36,839 nucleotides of DNA, from positions 1-36,839 of the forward strand of contig JACPAJ010000062.1 of the NCBI GenBank assembly GCA_016180865.1, written 5' to 3'. The position numbers were made by a program, and so were the translations under genes. The notes under the pieces were generated by a model. That model did not search any database. It worked only from the letters and a program-made list of their open reading frames with translations, and had not been told where the DNA came from. Positions 8,045 through 16,738 of this stretch are shown piece by piece (the stretch's first letter is position 1; every line of letters starts with the position of its first letter). This stretch comes from Deltaproteobacteria bacterium. GTDB taxonomy: Bacteria > UBA10199 > GCA-002796325 > 1-14-0-20-49-13.

Positions 8045-10702
8045 ATGCCCGACACAATCTATCTAATCGACGGTTCAAATTATGTTTTTCGCGCGTACTA
8101 TGCGATAAGGCATCTTTCCACTTCCAAAGGTTTCCCGACAAACGCGATTTATGGCTTTGCGAATATGCTTCTAAAGCTTTTGCGGGATGAAAAGCCGACG
8201 CATCTTGCAATCGTCTTTGATTCGGGAAAACCGTCTTTCCGCGAAGAGATATATCCGCAATATAAAGCAAACCGAGAAGAGCCCCCGGACGATTTAAAGC
8301 AGCAGTTTCCGCACATTCCGAGGATTGTCGAGGCAATGAATATTCCGTCCATTTCAATTGAAGGAGTTGAGGCGGACGATGTTATCGGAACAATTGCAAG
8401 AGCCGCCGCCGCCAAAGGAAATAAAGTTGTAATTGTAACCGGCGACAAGGATTTTATGCAGTTAGTCAGCAATGAAATCGAGCTGCTTGATACGATGAAG
8501 GAGAAAAGAATCGGGCCGGAAGAGGTTATGGAAAAATTCGGCGTTCCTCCGGAGCAGGTGATCGATGTCATCGGACTTTCGGGAGACGCCTCCGATAATA
8601 TACCCGGCGTAAAAGGCATCGGCCCTAAAACTGCGGCTAAGCTGATTCAGCAGTTTGGCACGGTGGAAAATTTGATAAAAAAGGCGTCCGATTTGGATGG
8701 GAGCATAAAAGATAAAATCGCGGCTGACGAAAAAAACGCAGTTCTTTCCAAAAAGCTTGCGACAATTCATACCGATGTAAAACTTAAAATCGGAATCGAT
8801 GATTTAAATGTAAAAGAACCCCATCAGGAAAAGCTGCGCGAGATTTTGAAAGAATTTGAGTTTGCAAAGCTTCTTTCCGAGCTGGCGCCGATGAAAGGCC
8901 TTTCGCGCGACAAGTATAAGCTTATAATAAATGAAGCCGACTTTAAAAAGCTTTGCGAAAAGCTGGCTTCAGTTGAAAGATTTGCGTTTGATACGGAAAC
9001 GACATCTCTTGATGCTTTGCGCGCGCATCTTGTAGGCCTTTCATTTTCATGGGGAAACGGAGAGGCGGCCTATATCCCGGTTGGACATACCGGATTTGAT
9101 TCGATGCAGCAACTGCCGTTAGAAAAAGTGCTGAAAGAATTAAGGCCGCTGTTTGCAGATAAATCGATTAAAAAAATCGGGCAGAATTGCAAATATGACA
9201 TGGGGGTTTTGGCCAAATATGATATTAATGTAAATCCGATAGAATGCGATACGATGATAGCATCGTATGTTCTAAATCCCGCGGGCCCCCATAATCTGGA
9301 TGATTTAGCTGCGGAGTATCTGGATCATACGACAATCAAATATAACGAGCTGACCGGCAAAGGAAAAAAGGAGATCAATTTTTCCGACGTCGATATAGAA
9401 AAGGCATGCGTCTATTCATGCGAGGATGCCGATGTCACATACAGGCTCTATGAAATATTCATAAAAGAAGTCCAAAATTCAAAAGTAAAAGACCTTTTTT
9501 TCGATATCGAGATGCCCCTGATGCACGTACTGCTGAGAATGGAGCTTTGCGGCGTGAAAGTGGATGTTGAGCATTTAAAGGGCCTCGGCCGCGAATTTGA
9601 TGCCGAGCTTAAAAAACTTGAAGATTCCATTTATAAGGAAGCGGGCGTTGAATTTAATATCAACAGCCCCAAGCAGCTGGGCGTTATTTTGTTTGAAACT
9701 CTGAAGCTTCCCGGCGGAAAAAAGACAAAAACCGGCTATTCAACCGATGTCGATGCATTAACAAATCTTGCAATGCACCATAAACTTCCGGAGCTGATTT
9801 TAGGATACAGGTCTTTATCGAAACTCAAAAACACATATATAGATTCGCTGCCGAAGCTTATTAATCCGGCAACGGGAAGGGTTCATACCGATTATAACCA
9901 GACAGTTGCCGAGACAGGAAGGCTCTCTTCCAGCGACCCTAACTTGCAGAATATTCCGATAAGGACAAAGGAGGGGAAGCGCATCAGAGAAGCTTTTGTG
10001 GCCGATGACGGATTCATGCTTGTGAGCGCCGATTATTCGCAGATCGAATTAAGAATTCTGGCGCACATTGCGGAGGAAGAAGCGCTTATCGAAGCTTTTA
10101 AGAACGGAATCGATGTGCATGCCGTCACAGCCGCCGGCATTTTTGGAAGAAATTCGGAAGATATTACGCCGGAACAGCGCGCGGTCGGAAAGACCGTTAA
10201 TTTTGCGACGATATACGGGCAGTCGGCGTTTGGCTTGTCAAAGCAGCTGAAAATCGATGTCGGCGTTGCGGCAGAATATATCGACAGCTATTTTAAAAAA
10301 TATCCGCAGGTTGCCGCCTATCGTGAAAAGGCGATTGAAAAGGCGAGGCGCGAAGGTTTCGTAGAGACGCTTTTCGGAAGAAGGCGTTACGTCCCCGACA
10401 TAAACAGCAAAAACGGCGGCATCAGGCAGAATGCGGAGAGGATCGCATTTAACACGATTTTTCAGGGAACGGCCGCGGATATCATAAAGAAAGCGATGAT
10501 AGAAATAGACAGGGATTTGCCGGCTGTTTCAAAAAACGCAAAAATGCTTCTGCAGGTTCATGACGAACTTGTTTTTGAAATTCCGGAAAAAGATTTGGTT
10601 AAAGTCAGCGAGCTTGTTTCAAAAGCAATGTGCCATGTCGTTAATCTCAAAGTGCCAATGGTTGTCGATATCGGAAAGGGTAAAAACTGGGCGGAGTGCT
10701 AA
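8045..10702 (+). CDS. polA: DNA polymerase I
   Basis: A full-length PolA of 885 aa with three enzymatic regions. The N-terminal 5'-3' exonuclease (FEN-like) spans about 1-290, with IYLIDGSNYVFRAYYA and the helix-hairpin-helix GVKGIGPKTAAKLI. The 3'-5' proofreading domain spans about 300-500, and its FDTETTSLDA motif (D316, E318) is intact, so proofreading is probably active. The family-A polymerase spans about 510-885, with TGRLSSSDPNLQNIP, the metal-binding SADYSQIELRILA (D about 663), the fingers motif RAVGKTVNFATIYG, and the palm motif QVHDELVFEI. It fills repair and Okazaki gaps. The ATG at 8045 directly precedes the conserved IYLIDGSNY segment. The 3' end overlaps the convergent FHA gene by four bases. 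Confidence 0.97.
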   Translation: MPDTIYLIDGSNYVFRAYYAIRHLSTSKGFPTNAIYGFANMLLKLLRDEKPTHLAIVFDSGKPSFREEIYPQYKANREEPPDDLKQQFPHIPRIVEAMNIPSISIEGVEADDVIGTIARAAAAKGNKVVIVTGDKDFMQLVSNEIELLDTMKEKRIGPEEVMEKFGVPPEQVIDVIGLSGDASDNIPGVKGIGPKTAAKLIQQFGTVENLIKKASDLDGSIKDKIAADEKNAVLSKKLATIHTDVKLKIGIDDLNVKEPHQEKLREILKEFEFAKLLSELAPMKGLSRDKYKLIINEADFKKLCEKLASVERFAFDTETTSLDALRAHLVGLSFSWGNGEAAYIPVGHTGFDSMQQLPLEKVLKELRPLFADKSIKKIGQNCKYDMGVLAKYDINVNPIECDTMIASYVLNPAGPHNLDDLAAEYLDHTTIKYNELTGKGKKEINFSDVDIEKACVYSCEDADVTYRLYEIFIKEVQNSKVKDLFFDIEMPLMHVLLRMELCGVKVDVEHLKGLGREFDAELKKLEDSIYKEAGVEFNINSPKQLGVILFETLKLPGGKKTKTGYSTDVDALTNLAMHHKLPELILGYRSLSKLKNTYIDSLPKLINPATGRVHTDYNQTVAETGRLSSSDPNLQNIPIRTKEGKRIREAFVADDGFMLVSADYSQIELRILAHIAEEEALIEAFKNGIDVHAVTAAGIFGRNSEDITPEQRAVGKTVNFATIYGQSAFGLSKQLKIDVGVAAEYIDSYFKKYPQVAAYREKAIEKARREGFVETLFGRRRYVPDINSKNGGIRQNAERIAFNTIFQGTAADIIKKAMIEIDRDLPAVSKNAKMLLQVHDELVFEIPEKDLVKVSELVSKAMCHVVNLKVPMVVDIGKGKNWAEC

Positions 10703-11454
10703 ACCTTAAACTGCAGGATATGGTCGCCTATCTGGATCTGGTCTCCGTCTCCGAGCGCGTGTTCTTTAATCCGTTCGTGATTGACGTAGACTCCGTTGGA
10801 ACTGTTTAAATCAAGAACTACAAAACCGTTTCCGGCCTGCTTAATGACCGAATGCTGGCGGCTTACTTTTGCATCTTTAATGACGATGGTGTTTGTGTTT
10901 GCGCGGCCTATTGTTGTCTCTTTTTTTAATTTATACTCCTGTCCTGAATGTTCTCCTTCAATAATTATAACCCTTGCTTCTCCGGTTAAGGCGGTTTTTT
11001 TGGTTATATCCGAATGTGTTTCGGGCAGAACATGCGGAGTCTTGGATTCTTCGGCTTCCGGGGCAAAATAATCGCCTTCTTCGGCGGCGATCATATAATC
11101 CGATTCTTCCGTAATCGGTTTTTCGAATTCTCCAAGGTCAAAGCGGAATTTCAGCTCTTCCAATATCTCTTTATGCTGGTCCAGATTTTCGGCCACTTTG
11201 GAGCGGGTTTCGTAAAGGGTTGAAAGTTCTCTGTCTATATCGGTCTTTTTTTCAAGAAAAGCCGCCGTTATTTCGTTAAGTTTGGTAGAGTAATCCTGCT
11301 TTACTTTCTGATAAACGCTCGGGGTGACTTCGTTCTTTTTCGCCTCAATTTTAGAAATGCGGTCGCGCATAAGCGCCCGTTCTTGCTTGATTTTTAAGGC
11401 ATCTTCAAGAAGCGCCTGATTGATTGGAAATTGTATATTTTCTTTATCGCTCAT
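10699..11454 (-). CDS. FHA-domain protein with an N-terminal coiled coil
   Basis: Residues about 15-115 are charged heptad-like helices (QERALMRDRISKIEAKKNEV and onward), likely a coiled coil. An acidic linker follows (about 115-150). Residues about 160-250 form a forkhead-associated domain: GEHSGQEYKLKKETTIGRA, then NTIVIKDAKVSRQHSVI and LDLNSSNGVYVNHERI, with the phosphothreonine-binding GR, SRQH and NG residues all present. It would read Ser/Thr phosphorylation signals in the cytoplasm; the partner kinase is not in the window. The start ATG lacks a Shine-Dalgarno site. A hairpin leader (11505-11583) and a two-box promoter motif lie upstream, so expression may be controlled by attenuation. 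Confidence 0.9.
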   Translation of the reverse strand: MSDKENIQFPINQALLEDALKIKQERALMRDRISKIEAKKNEVTPSVYQKVKQDYSTKLNEITAAFLEKKTDIDRELSTLYETRSKVAENLDQHKEILEELKFRFDLGEFEKPITEESDYMIAAEEGDYFAPEAEESKTPHVLPETHSDITKKTALTGEARVIIIEGEHSGQEYKLKKETTIGRANTNTIVIKDAKVSRQHSVIKQAGNGFVVLDLNSSNGVYVNHERIKEHALGDGDQIQIGDHILQFKV

Positions 11455-11504
11455 AATCGGCTTTAATTAGCTAAAATAGGCGCTAAAAGTCAAATGAAAT
11501 AGCT

Positions 11505-11544
11505 TAAAATAAATGGGCCGCTTGGCACCATTGCTAAGCGGCCC
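11505..11544 (-). terminator. Rho-independent-like terminator
   Basis: A perfect 9-bp stem GGGCCGCTT / AAGCGGCCC with a 12-base loop is followed on the minus strand by ATTTATTTT. It sits 50 bases before the FHA start, so it would end a short leader RNA rather than a gene. Confidence 0.55.
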
Positions 11545-11583
11545 TTGAAAAGGGGGTTTAGTCAGCTCTAAAAGAGCCTTCTA
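11505..11583 (-). ncRNA. Candidate small RNA or attenuator leader upstream of the FHA gene
   Basis: Downstream of the motif at 11591-11618, the minus-strand transcript would contain three hairpins: a 5-bp stem (11573-11577 with 11565-11569), a CCCTT/AAGGG stem (11550-11554 with 11542-11546), and a strong 9-bp GC-rich stem (11536-11544 with 11515-11523) followed by ATTTATTTT. The second and third stems share bases 11542-11544, so they cannot both form. That is the arrangement expected of an antiterminator/terminator switch. A stand-alone RNA of about 80 nt is the alternative. No known RNA family was recognised. Confidence 0.45.
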
Positions 11584-11590
11584 TGTATAT

Positions 11591-11618
11591 TATCGGCTGG
11601 GCATATAGTGAAAGTTGC
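11591..11618 (-). promoter_or_regulatory. Two-box promoter-like motif, copy 3 (GCAACT-N15-GCCGATA)
   Basis: On the minus strand GCAACT (11618-11613) is followed after 15 bases by GCCGATA (11597-11591), continuing AATATA. It lies directly before the hairpin leader of the FHA gene. Confidence 0.55.
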
Positions 11619-11725
11619 GTCCGCCTAAAAAATATTTTTATCTTATTTTTTATTGCTTTTTGGGCCGATTTTGGTACAGCGCGCATAATACTAAGAACTG
11701 CTGCTTAGACGGAGGTAAATTAAAT

Positions 11726-12580
11726 ATGGAGCCATCGTTGCAGGATAAAATTAAAGAGTCCGTGGATTTTATTAAGTCCAAGATAAAAACTCCGCCGTCT
11801 ATTTTAGTTCAGCTCGGAAGCGGGCTGCAGAATTTTGTGGATGAGCTTCAGGTCGATATTAATCTTTCATACTCAGAAATTCCGCATTTTCCAAAGTCCG
11901 GAGTTGAAGGGCATGCCGGCAGAATAATTTTTGGATCATGGAAGGGCGTCTCTATCGCAGTGATGCTTGGAAGGGCTCACTATTATGAAGGATTCGATGT
12001 TCGCGAAGTTGCTTTGCCGATACACGCCCTGCATATTGTGGGATGCAAAACTCTTATCGTTACAAGTGCGACTGGCGGCATAAATGCGGCATTCAGCCCC
12101 GGCGATATTATGATGATAACCGACCATATTAATCTTATGGGCGTTAATCCTCTCCGGGGGGTCGGTGCAGTTAATCCAAAAAATCAATTTCCTGATATGA
12201 CGAACGCGTATTCAAAAACTCTTCAGCAGATCGCAACCGAAATTGCAAAGCAGCTTGATCTTTCGCTCAAGAGCGGAGTTTATATCGCAGTGCCGGGCCC
12301 AAGCTATGAAACAAAAGCCGAAATTCGCGCGTTTCGCCAATGGGGAGCCGATGCCGTCGGCATGTCCACGGTGCCGGAAGTGATCGTTGCTAATTACCAT
12401 AAAATGCAGGTCTTGGGATTTTCGTGCATATCAAATCCCGCAGCCGATATTCATCCCGGCAGCATGAGCCATGCTGAAGTTCTGAAAAATATGGAAGCTC
12501 TTCAGCCAAAGCTTGTAAAACTCGTCGTCGGTGTGATAGAACGCATAGGAAATGTCTCGCAACAAACAGAAATCAAATAA
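11726..12580 (+). CDS. Purine nucleoside phosphorylase
   Basis: A PNP of the trimeric (PNP/MTAP) class, about 284 aa, which splits purine nucleosides with phosphate for salvage in the cytoplasm. Visible motifs are LVQLGSGLQNFVDEL (phosphate loop), HAGRIIFGSWKGV, LGRAHYYEGFD, TSATGGINAAFSPGDIMMITDHIN, VPGPSYETKAEIRAF, GADAVGMSTVPEVIVAN, and a terminal SNPAA. The frame is open further upstream to 11615, but the ATG at 11726 has GGAGG at 11711-11715 and starts at the usual family N-terminus. The end overlaps the hemC-hemD start by 29 bases, pointing to one transcript. Whether it prefers guanosine/inosine or methylthioadenosine cannot be told. Confidence 0.93.
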   Translation: MEPSLQDKIKESVDFIKSKIKTPPSILVQLGSGLQNFVDELQVDINLSYSEIPHFPKSGVEGHAGRIIFGSWKGVSIAVMLGRAHYYEGFDVREVALPIHALHIVGCKTLIVTSATGGINAAFSPGDIMMITDHINLMGVNPLRGVGAVNPKNQFPDMTNAYSKTLQQIATEIAKQLDLSLKSGVYIAVPGPSYETKAEIRAFRQWGADAVGMSTVPEVIVANYHKMQVLGFSCISNPAADIHPGSMSHAEVLKNMEALQPKLVKLVVGVIERIGNVSQQTEIK

Positions 12581-14243
12581 TACCGTCAAAATTGGGACTC
12601 GCGGTTCGCCTCTTGCGCTTTGGCAAGCAAACGAAGTTTCGCAGTTGCTAACCGAAGCTTTTCCATCAATAAAAGTCATACAAGTTGTGATCAAAACGAG
12701 CGGAGATAAATTTTCAAAGGCCGCTTTATCGCAGAAGGGCGTTTCGGAATCCAAGAAGACCGCTTTGAAATATGCGGGCAAGGGGCTTTTTGTTAAAGAG
12801 ATTGAAGAATCCCTTGTTTCCAAAAAGATAGATATCGCCGTTCATAGTTTAAAGGATGTTCCGGCCGTTATTCCAAAAGAACTTAAGCTGACGGCTTTTT
12901 TAAAGCGCGCCGATTCAAGGGATTTTTTTCTTTCGTCCAAATATAAGGATTTAGATTCGATGCCGAAAGGTTCCGTTGTCGGAACAAGTTCTCCGCGGAG
13001 GCTTTCGCTTGTTTTAATGGAGAGGCCCGATTTAAAAGTTGAGGGTTTGCGAGGGAACGTGGAAACCAGAATACAAAAAATGCATGAAGGCGTGTGCGAT
13101 GCGACTATCCTTGCTGCGGCTGGGCTTGTGCGCCTCAATATTTTGAAAAAATACGGCGGCGTTAAAATTAGCGAGTTGAAACATTTTGTTCCGGCAATAG
13201 GGCAGGGCATTATCGCTATCGAAATGCGCGCTGAGAATTCAAAACTTAATGAGCTCATAAGAAAGGCGTTGAACGATGCGGAGGCTGAAGCTTGTGCAAC
13301 GGCGGAACGAGCATTTTTATCGGCGGTTGGCGGAGATTGCCATACGCCGATAGGAGCGCATGCCGTTATTGAGAACGGAAAAATATCATTAACTGGATTT
13401 GCGGCGGACGCTCATGGGAAAAATGTGATTAGAAAAAGTTTAACCGGATCAGGTCCTTCCGAAGTGGGCCGTGAGCTTGGAAATATGTTTGTAAAAATGG
13501 GCGCGAGAAAAATAATAGGGCTCATAAAAATAGCGCTTATGACACAGCTGAAACCAGTCAACGCAGAATTTATTAAGGAGAATGGCTTGGAAAATGCCGA
13601 GATTCTCCATCTTCCTCTTATAGAAATTAAGGAGCCCTCAGATGGGTATCGATCTCTTGATGCGGCAATTAAAGAGATTAAAAATTTTGACTGGATTGTT
13701 TTTACGAGCGGCAATGCTGTGGAAGGTTTCTGCAGACGAATGAAGCTTTTAAATATCAAAATTGACGATACGCAAAAGTTTAAAGTCGCGGCGGTCGGCC
13801 CCACAACGGCCGCTTTGCTTAAATCAAAAGGCATGAAAGTTGATCTTATGCCCGCCAAGAATTACAGCTCGCCGGCTCTCGCGGAAGGGCTGGGGAAGAT
13901 TGATATGAAGGGCAAGAAAGTGCTTTTTCCAAGGGCGCGCGAAGGCCTGGAAACTCTTGTAGAAGAGTTAAATAGGCTTGGAGCCAAGGTTGATTTTGTT
14001 GAAGCCTACGAAACCGTTCCAGCTAAGATTGATAAAGAAAAGTGGACGGCAATTTTTAAAAACGCAAGGCCCGATATCATCTGTTTTTCAAGCCCTTCTG
14101 CCATTAGAAAGTATTTGGAAAATTTTGGAACGGAATTTCTTTCAGACGATGTGGAAATCAGATGCGCCGGCAGAACCACGCTTGCTGAAGCTAAAAGGCT
14201 TCTTCCTTCTTTTCAGGCCCTTGTTTTCTCTCAGGCTCGATAG
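12552..14243 (+). CDS. hemCD: Fused hydroxymethylbilane synthase / uroporphyrinogen-III synthase
   Basis: The N-terminal half (about 12-325) is HemC, which polymerises four porphobilinogens: KIGTRGSPLALWQANEVS, VHSLKDVPAVIP, VGTSSPRRLSL, GLRGNVETR, and C263 in GGDCHTPIGA, which binds the dipyrromethane cofactor. An insertion of about 15 residues (ALSQKGVSESKKTALKYA) precedes the conserved GKGLFVKEIE. The C-terminal half (about 330-563) is HemD, which cyclises the product to uroporphyrinogen III: IVFTSGNAVEGF, KVAAVGPTTAALLKSKG, KVLFPRAREGLETL, FSSPSAIRKY, CAGRTTLAEAKR. The HemD tail after AEAKR is short and overlaps the convergent gene by 53 bases. The fusion would pass unstable hydroxymethylbilane directly on. 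hemB is at 1452-2420. Confidence 0.95.
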   Translation: MSRNKQKSNNTVKIGTRGSPLALWQANEVSQLLTEAFPSIKVIQVVIKTSGDKFSKAALSQKGVSESKKTALKYAGKGLFVKEIEESLVSKKIDIAVHSLKDVPAVIPKELKLTAFLKRADSRDFFLSSKYKDLDSMPKGSVVGTSSPRRLSLVLMERPDLKVEGLRGNVETRIQKMHEGVCDATILAAAGLVRLNILKKYGGVKISELKHFVPAIGQGIIAIEMRAENSKLNELIRKALNDAEAEACATAERAFLSAVGGDCHTPIGAHAVIENGKISLTGFAADAHGKNVIRKSLTGSGPSEVGRELGNMFVKMGARKIIGLIKIALMTQLKPVNAEFIKENGLENAEILHLPLIEIKEPSDGYRSLDAAIKEIKNFDWIVFTSGNAVEGFCRRMKLLNIKIDDTQKFKVAAVGPTTAALLKSKGMKVDLMPAKNYSSPALAEGLGKIDMKGKKVLFPRAREGLETLVEELNRLGAKVDFVEAYETVPAKIDKEKWTAIFKNARPDIICFSSPSAIRKYLENFGTEFLSDDVEIRCAGRTTLAEAKRLLPSFQALVFSQAR

Positions 14244-15057
14244 TCACCACGCCGGTTCCGCTGATTTCCGCCGAACCCAGGCCTTCATCTTGAATTGTAT
14301 ATTGCGAGATCGTGAACTTTTGAGTCGTTGTTTTTTTGGGATCGATCGGAGCCGAAAGTTTCGAGAGCGAGGGATTGGCTTTTTCGAGCGCGGTTCCTAT
14401 CCAGCGTTCCGGCGCGCCGCGCGTATTGAATTTTGCGCCCGATGCATCCAAAAATGTGCAGAGCGATTCCCAGTCTTCAAGTATCTGATCCTTGAATGAG
14501 ACGTTGATGTCGGCTTCGTCCTCGCTTGTTTTTTTGAACATGATTTCGTATGGCACGTCGGCAATCGATATTTTTAAAAGGCATTCAAACGCGCTCGATT
14601 TTGCAAGAAAGCCGCTGATGTCGGTTGCCACCTTTGCATTTCCTTTTATCATCCCGACATCGGCTTTTAAACTTCCGCCCATATTTATATGGTATTTTAT
14701 GCTGTAGGGCTCCACACCGTCTCCGAAAGAATATTTGACGACGATAACTGCATCAATCGTCAGTTTTCGAGGAAGAGGCTTTCCCTTTTCTCCCTCCGGA
14801 GCTTCTGCTTCAGGAACTTCCTGCAAAACTTCTTCTTCAAATATTTCCTCTTCTTCAGGAGGCGGCGTTATTTTTTCGTTTTCAGTTGCTTCTGCAGCTT
14901 CTTCAGCGGGGGCAGCGCTGGCGGGAGTTTCAGTTGCCTCTTTTGCCTCTTCCGTAGCGGGCGCTGTCCCATAAGGCTGCTCTTGGGCAAAAGATAAATT
15001 GCCGTAACTGAGCAGCGTTAAAGCAAAAGATAAAATGCACAACTGAAATAGACGCAT
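14191..15057 (-). CDS. Secreted acidic protein of unknown function
   Basis: A Sec signal peptide (MRLFQLCILSFALTLLSYGNLSFA, cleavage likely before QEQ) is followed by a 70-residue Glu/Ala/Pro-rich linker (about 25-95) and a ~170-residue domain of alternating beta-like segments (KLTIDAVIVVKYSFGDGV, YHINMGGSLKADVG, YEIMFKKTSEDEADINVSF). The tail is Lys/Glu/Gln-rich. It should reside in the periplasm or outside the cell. It follows the MFS transporter gene by five bases on the same strand, so the two form an operon. I do not recognise the domain. The 3' end overlaps the end of the hemC-hemD fusion. Confidence 0.8.
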   Translation of the reverse strand: MRLFQLCILSFALTLLSYGNLSFAQEQPYGTAPATEEAKEATETPASAAPAEEAAEATENEKITPPPEEEEIFEEEVLQEVPEAEAPEGEKGKPLPRKLTIDAVIVVKYSFGDGVEPYSIKYHINMGGSLKADVGMIKGNAKVATDISGFLAKSSAFECLLKISIADVPYEIMFKKTSEDEADINVSFKDQILEDWESLCTFLDASGAKFNTRGAPERWIGTALEKANPSLSKLSAPIDPKKTTTQKFTISQYTIQDEGLGSAEISGTGVVTIEPERKQGPEKKEEAF

Positions 15058-15062
15058 TTTTA

Positions 15063-16376
15063 TTATATATTCTTTAATTTAGGAGCCTTCGTGAGCAGTT
15101 TAAATAAAACTGCTACGATGCACATTATACCAGATACCACAAAAGCTGTCTTGTAATTAATGATGTCGAATGTTGCCGCCTGTGCGCCTTCCTTTAAGAT
15201 GCCGATAGTAAGCCCCTTTTCCACAAGCCTTGCCTGCAGCCACGGTCCGAGAAGCCCGCCGGCGCCGTATGCTGTGAACATAATTCCATAATTTGCGCCG
15301 ACATTTTTTGTTCCGTAAAAATCAGCGGTGACGGCAGGATAGAGAGCAAGAAAGCCGCCGAAACAAAAACCTATAAGCCCTGTTCCGATAATAAAGAGAG
15401 GGTACGTTGTAAGACGATTTAAAAAGAGCATTGAGGCGGAGCAAATCGCGAACATAATGATGAGGGTTTTAATTCTACTTCCCATCGAATCCGAAATTTT
15501 TCCCCATGCGATGCGGCCGATTGCATTGAAGATTGCAATGAGGCTTACCGAAGTCGCTCCGGCGGTTTTAATTGTATCGAAAACCGTGCTGTCTAAAACG
15601 CTGCCGACGATTTTCTGGTTTGCCGCAAAAGATTGCCAGATTGTGGATGCGTTCATTATTATCATTAAACCTGCCGTGCAGCCGGCAAAATAAGCGAGCC
15701 AGAGAAGATAAAACTGCGGAGTTGCAAGCATTTCCCGCCAAGAATAGTCTTTTTTCTGCGGTGCTGCGGTGCTACCTGCTGCTGCCTGCCAGTTTTCGGG
15801 CTTCCAGTCTGCCGGAGGAGCAGACAAAAACTGCGCTCCGATGATAATTGTAACCAGAAAAATAATTCCAAGCGCCAGCATTGTGTACATGACGTTGTGA
15901 GATTCAATCAGCGATTTTGCAATAGGAGCGAATACAAGGCCGCCGGCTCCGAATCCGGCGACGGCAAGTCCTGTGATAAGGCCGCGTTTGTCGGGAAACC
16001 ATTTAACGCATGCGGAAATGGGGCATACGTAAGTTATTCCAACTCCGATTCCTCCTATTACGCTGAAGGTAGTGACAAACCACGAAAGCCCGCCCATTTT
16101 TTGGGTTAAGCTTGCTAAAATTAAGCCGGCGCCCAGCACAATGCCGCCGGCAGTTGCGACAACTCTAGGGCCGATTTTGTCCTGAACGCGGCCAGCAAAG
16201 ATCATTGCGATGGCAAAGGAGGCCAGAATAATCTGGGCGGGCAATGCAACTTGCGATTTATCCCACCCGAACATCTGCTGAAGAGGCGTTTTAAAGACGC
16301 TGTAAATATAAACGGCGCCGAGACTTATTTGGATAATCAAAGCGCCAAGAACCACCAGCCAGCGATTTTTTTTCAT
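15063..16376 (-). CDS. MFS transporter, OFA (oxalate/formate antiporter-like) family
   Basis: A 437-aa protein with twelve hydrophobic segments. It opens KNRWLVVLGALIIQISLGAVYIYSVFKTPLQQMFGW, the typical OFA/MctP start, followed by the MFS loop AGRVQDKIGPRVVATAGG after TM2-3 and GRIAWGKISDSMGSRIK in the matching second-half loop. Relatives carry oxalate/formate, lactate or other small monocarboxylates; the substrate here is unknown. Start ATG with GGGAGAT a few bases upstream. The promoter at 16398-16426 fits. The secreted acidic protein gene follows after five bases. Confidence 0.92.
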   Translation of the reverse strand: MKKNRWLVVLGALIIQISLGAVYIYSVFKTPLQQMFGWDKSQVALPAQIILASFAIAMIFAGRVQDKIGPRVVATAGGIVLGAGLILASLTQKMGGLSWFVTTFSVIGGIGVGITYVCPISACVKWFPDKRGLITGLAVAGFGAGGLVFAPIAKSLIESHNVMYTMLALGIIFLVTIIIGAQFLSAPPADWKPENWQAAAGSTAAPQKKDYSWREMLATPQFYLLWLAYFAGCTAGLMIIMNASTIWQSFAANQKIVGSVLDSTVFDTIKTAGATSVSLIAIFNAIGRIAWGKISDSMGSRIKTLIIMFAICSASMLFLNRLTTYPLFIIGTGLIGFCFGGFLALYPAVTADFYGTKNVGANYGIMFTAYGAGGLLGPWLQARLVEKGLTIGILKEGAQAATFDIINYKTAFVVSGIMCIVAVLFKLLTKAPKLKNI

Positions 16377-16397
16377 AAAAATCTCCCTTCTGAAAAA

Positions 16398-16426
16398 TTT
16401 CTAACACGCGCTAAAAATCAAGTCAA
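16398..16426 (-). promoter_or_regulatory. Sigma-70-like promoter for the MFS transporter operon
   Basis: On the minus strand TTGACT (16426-16421) and TAGAAA (16403-16398) are 17 bases apart, 22 bases before the transporter start. The -35 box lies inside a 26-bp sequence repeated at 18379-18404. Confidence 0.5.
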
Positions 16427-16441
16427 GCCGGCGGAATTTTT
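16416..16441. repeat. 26-bp dispersed repeat, copy A
   Basis: Identical over 26 bases to 18379-18404. This copy continues into TACCGGC, so GCCGG/CCGGC can form a short stem; the second copy lacks the right arm. It sits between the divergent MFS and FmdB-type genes. Confidence 0.7.
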
Positions 16442-16452
16442 ACCGGCTCTGC

Positions 16453-16480
16453 TTGACAGTTGATAAAAATAGCTTATATT
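16453..16480 (+). promoter_or_regulatory. Sigma-70-like promoter for the FmdB-type gene
   Basis: TTGACA (16453-16458) and TATATT (16475-16480) are 16 bases apart, ending 25 bases before the FmdB-type start. It should also serve the overlapping DUF6178-type gene. Confidence 0.6.
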
Positions 16481-16504
16481 CTCCACAAGAAAAGCGAGGG
16501 ATTT

Positions 16505-16738
16505 ATGCCTCTTTATGAATATAAATGTACGAACTGCGGCAAAGTGCTTGAATTTATTATGAAATCCGGCGATGCGCCTGTCGAAGGCTGCAGATTTTGC
16601 GGTGAAAAAAGGCTTGAAAGAGTCCTCTATTCCAAATTTTCCGTGGGTAAAGCGTCCGCAGAATCATCATGCGCGGCAAAGGATTTTTGCGGGAGCGCAT
16701 GCAGCGGAAGCAAGTGCAATTTTGGCGGTAGCGAATGA
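16505..16738 (+). CDS. FmdB-family zinc-ribbon protein
   Basis: A 77-aa protein starting MPLYEYKCTNCGKVLEF, the hallmark of the FmdB/putative regulatory protein family. CxxC pairs at CTNC and CRFC form a zinc ribbon. The tail is Cys/Ser/Gly-rich (SSCAAKDFCGSACSGSKC), which may bind more metal. The ATG at 16505 is preferred over an in-frame upstream start because GAGGG lies just before it and the family always starts MP.YEY. The stop overlaps the next start as ATGA, so translation is coupled. The role in the cell is not established. Confidence 0.9.
   Translation: MPLYEYKCTNCGKVLEFIMKSGDAPVEGCRFCGEKRLERVLYSKFSVGKASAESSCAAKDFCGSACSGSKCNFGGSE

Noticed and set aside
11620-11725. Riboswitch before purine nucleoside phosphorylase
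   Set aside because: The sequence before the ATG shows no purine, preQ1 or other aptamer pattern that I can recognise; only a normal ribosome site is clear.
14244-15057. Long open frames opposite the secreted acidic protein (Ser/Phe-rich)
   Set aside because: They mirror the Glu/Ala-rich linker codons and lack starts with ribosome sites.
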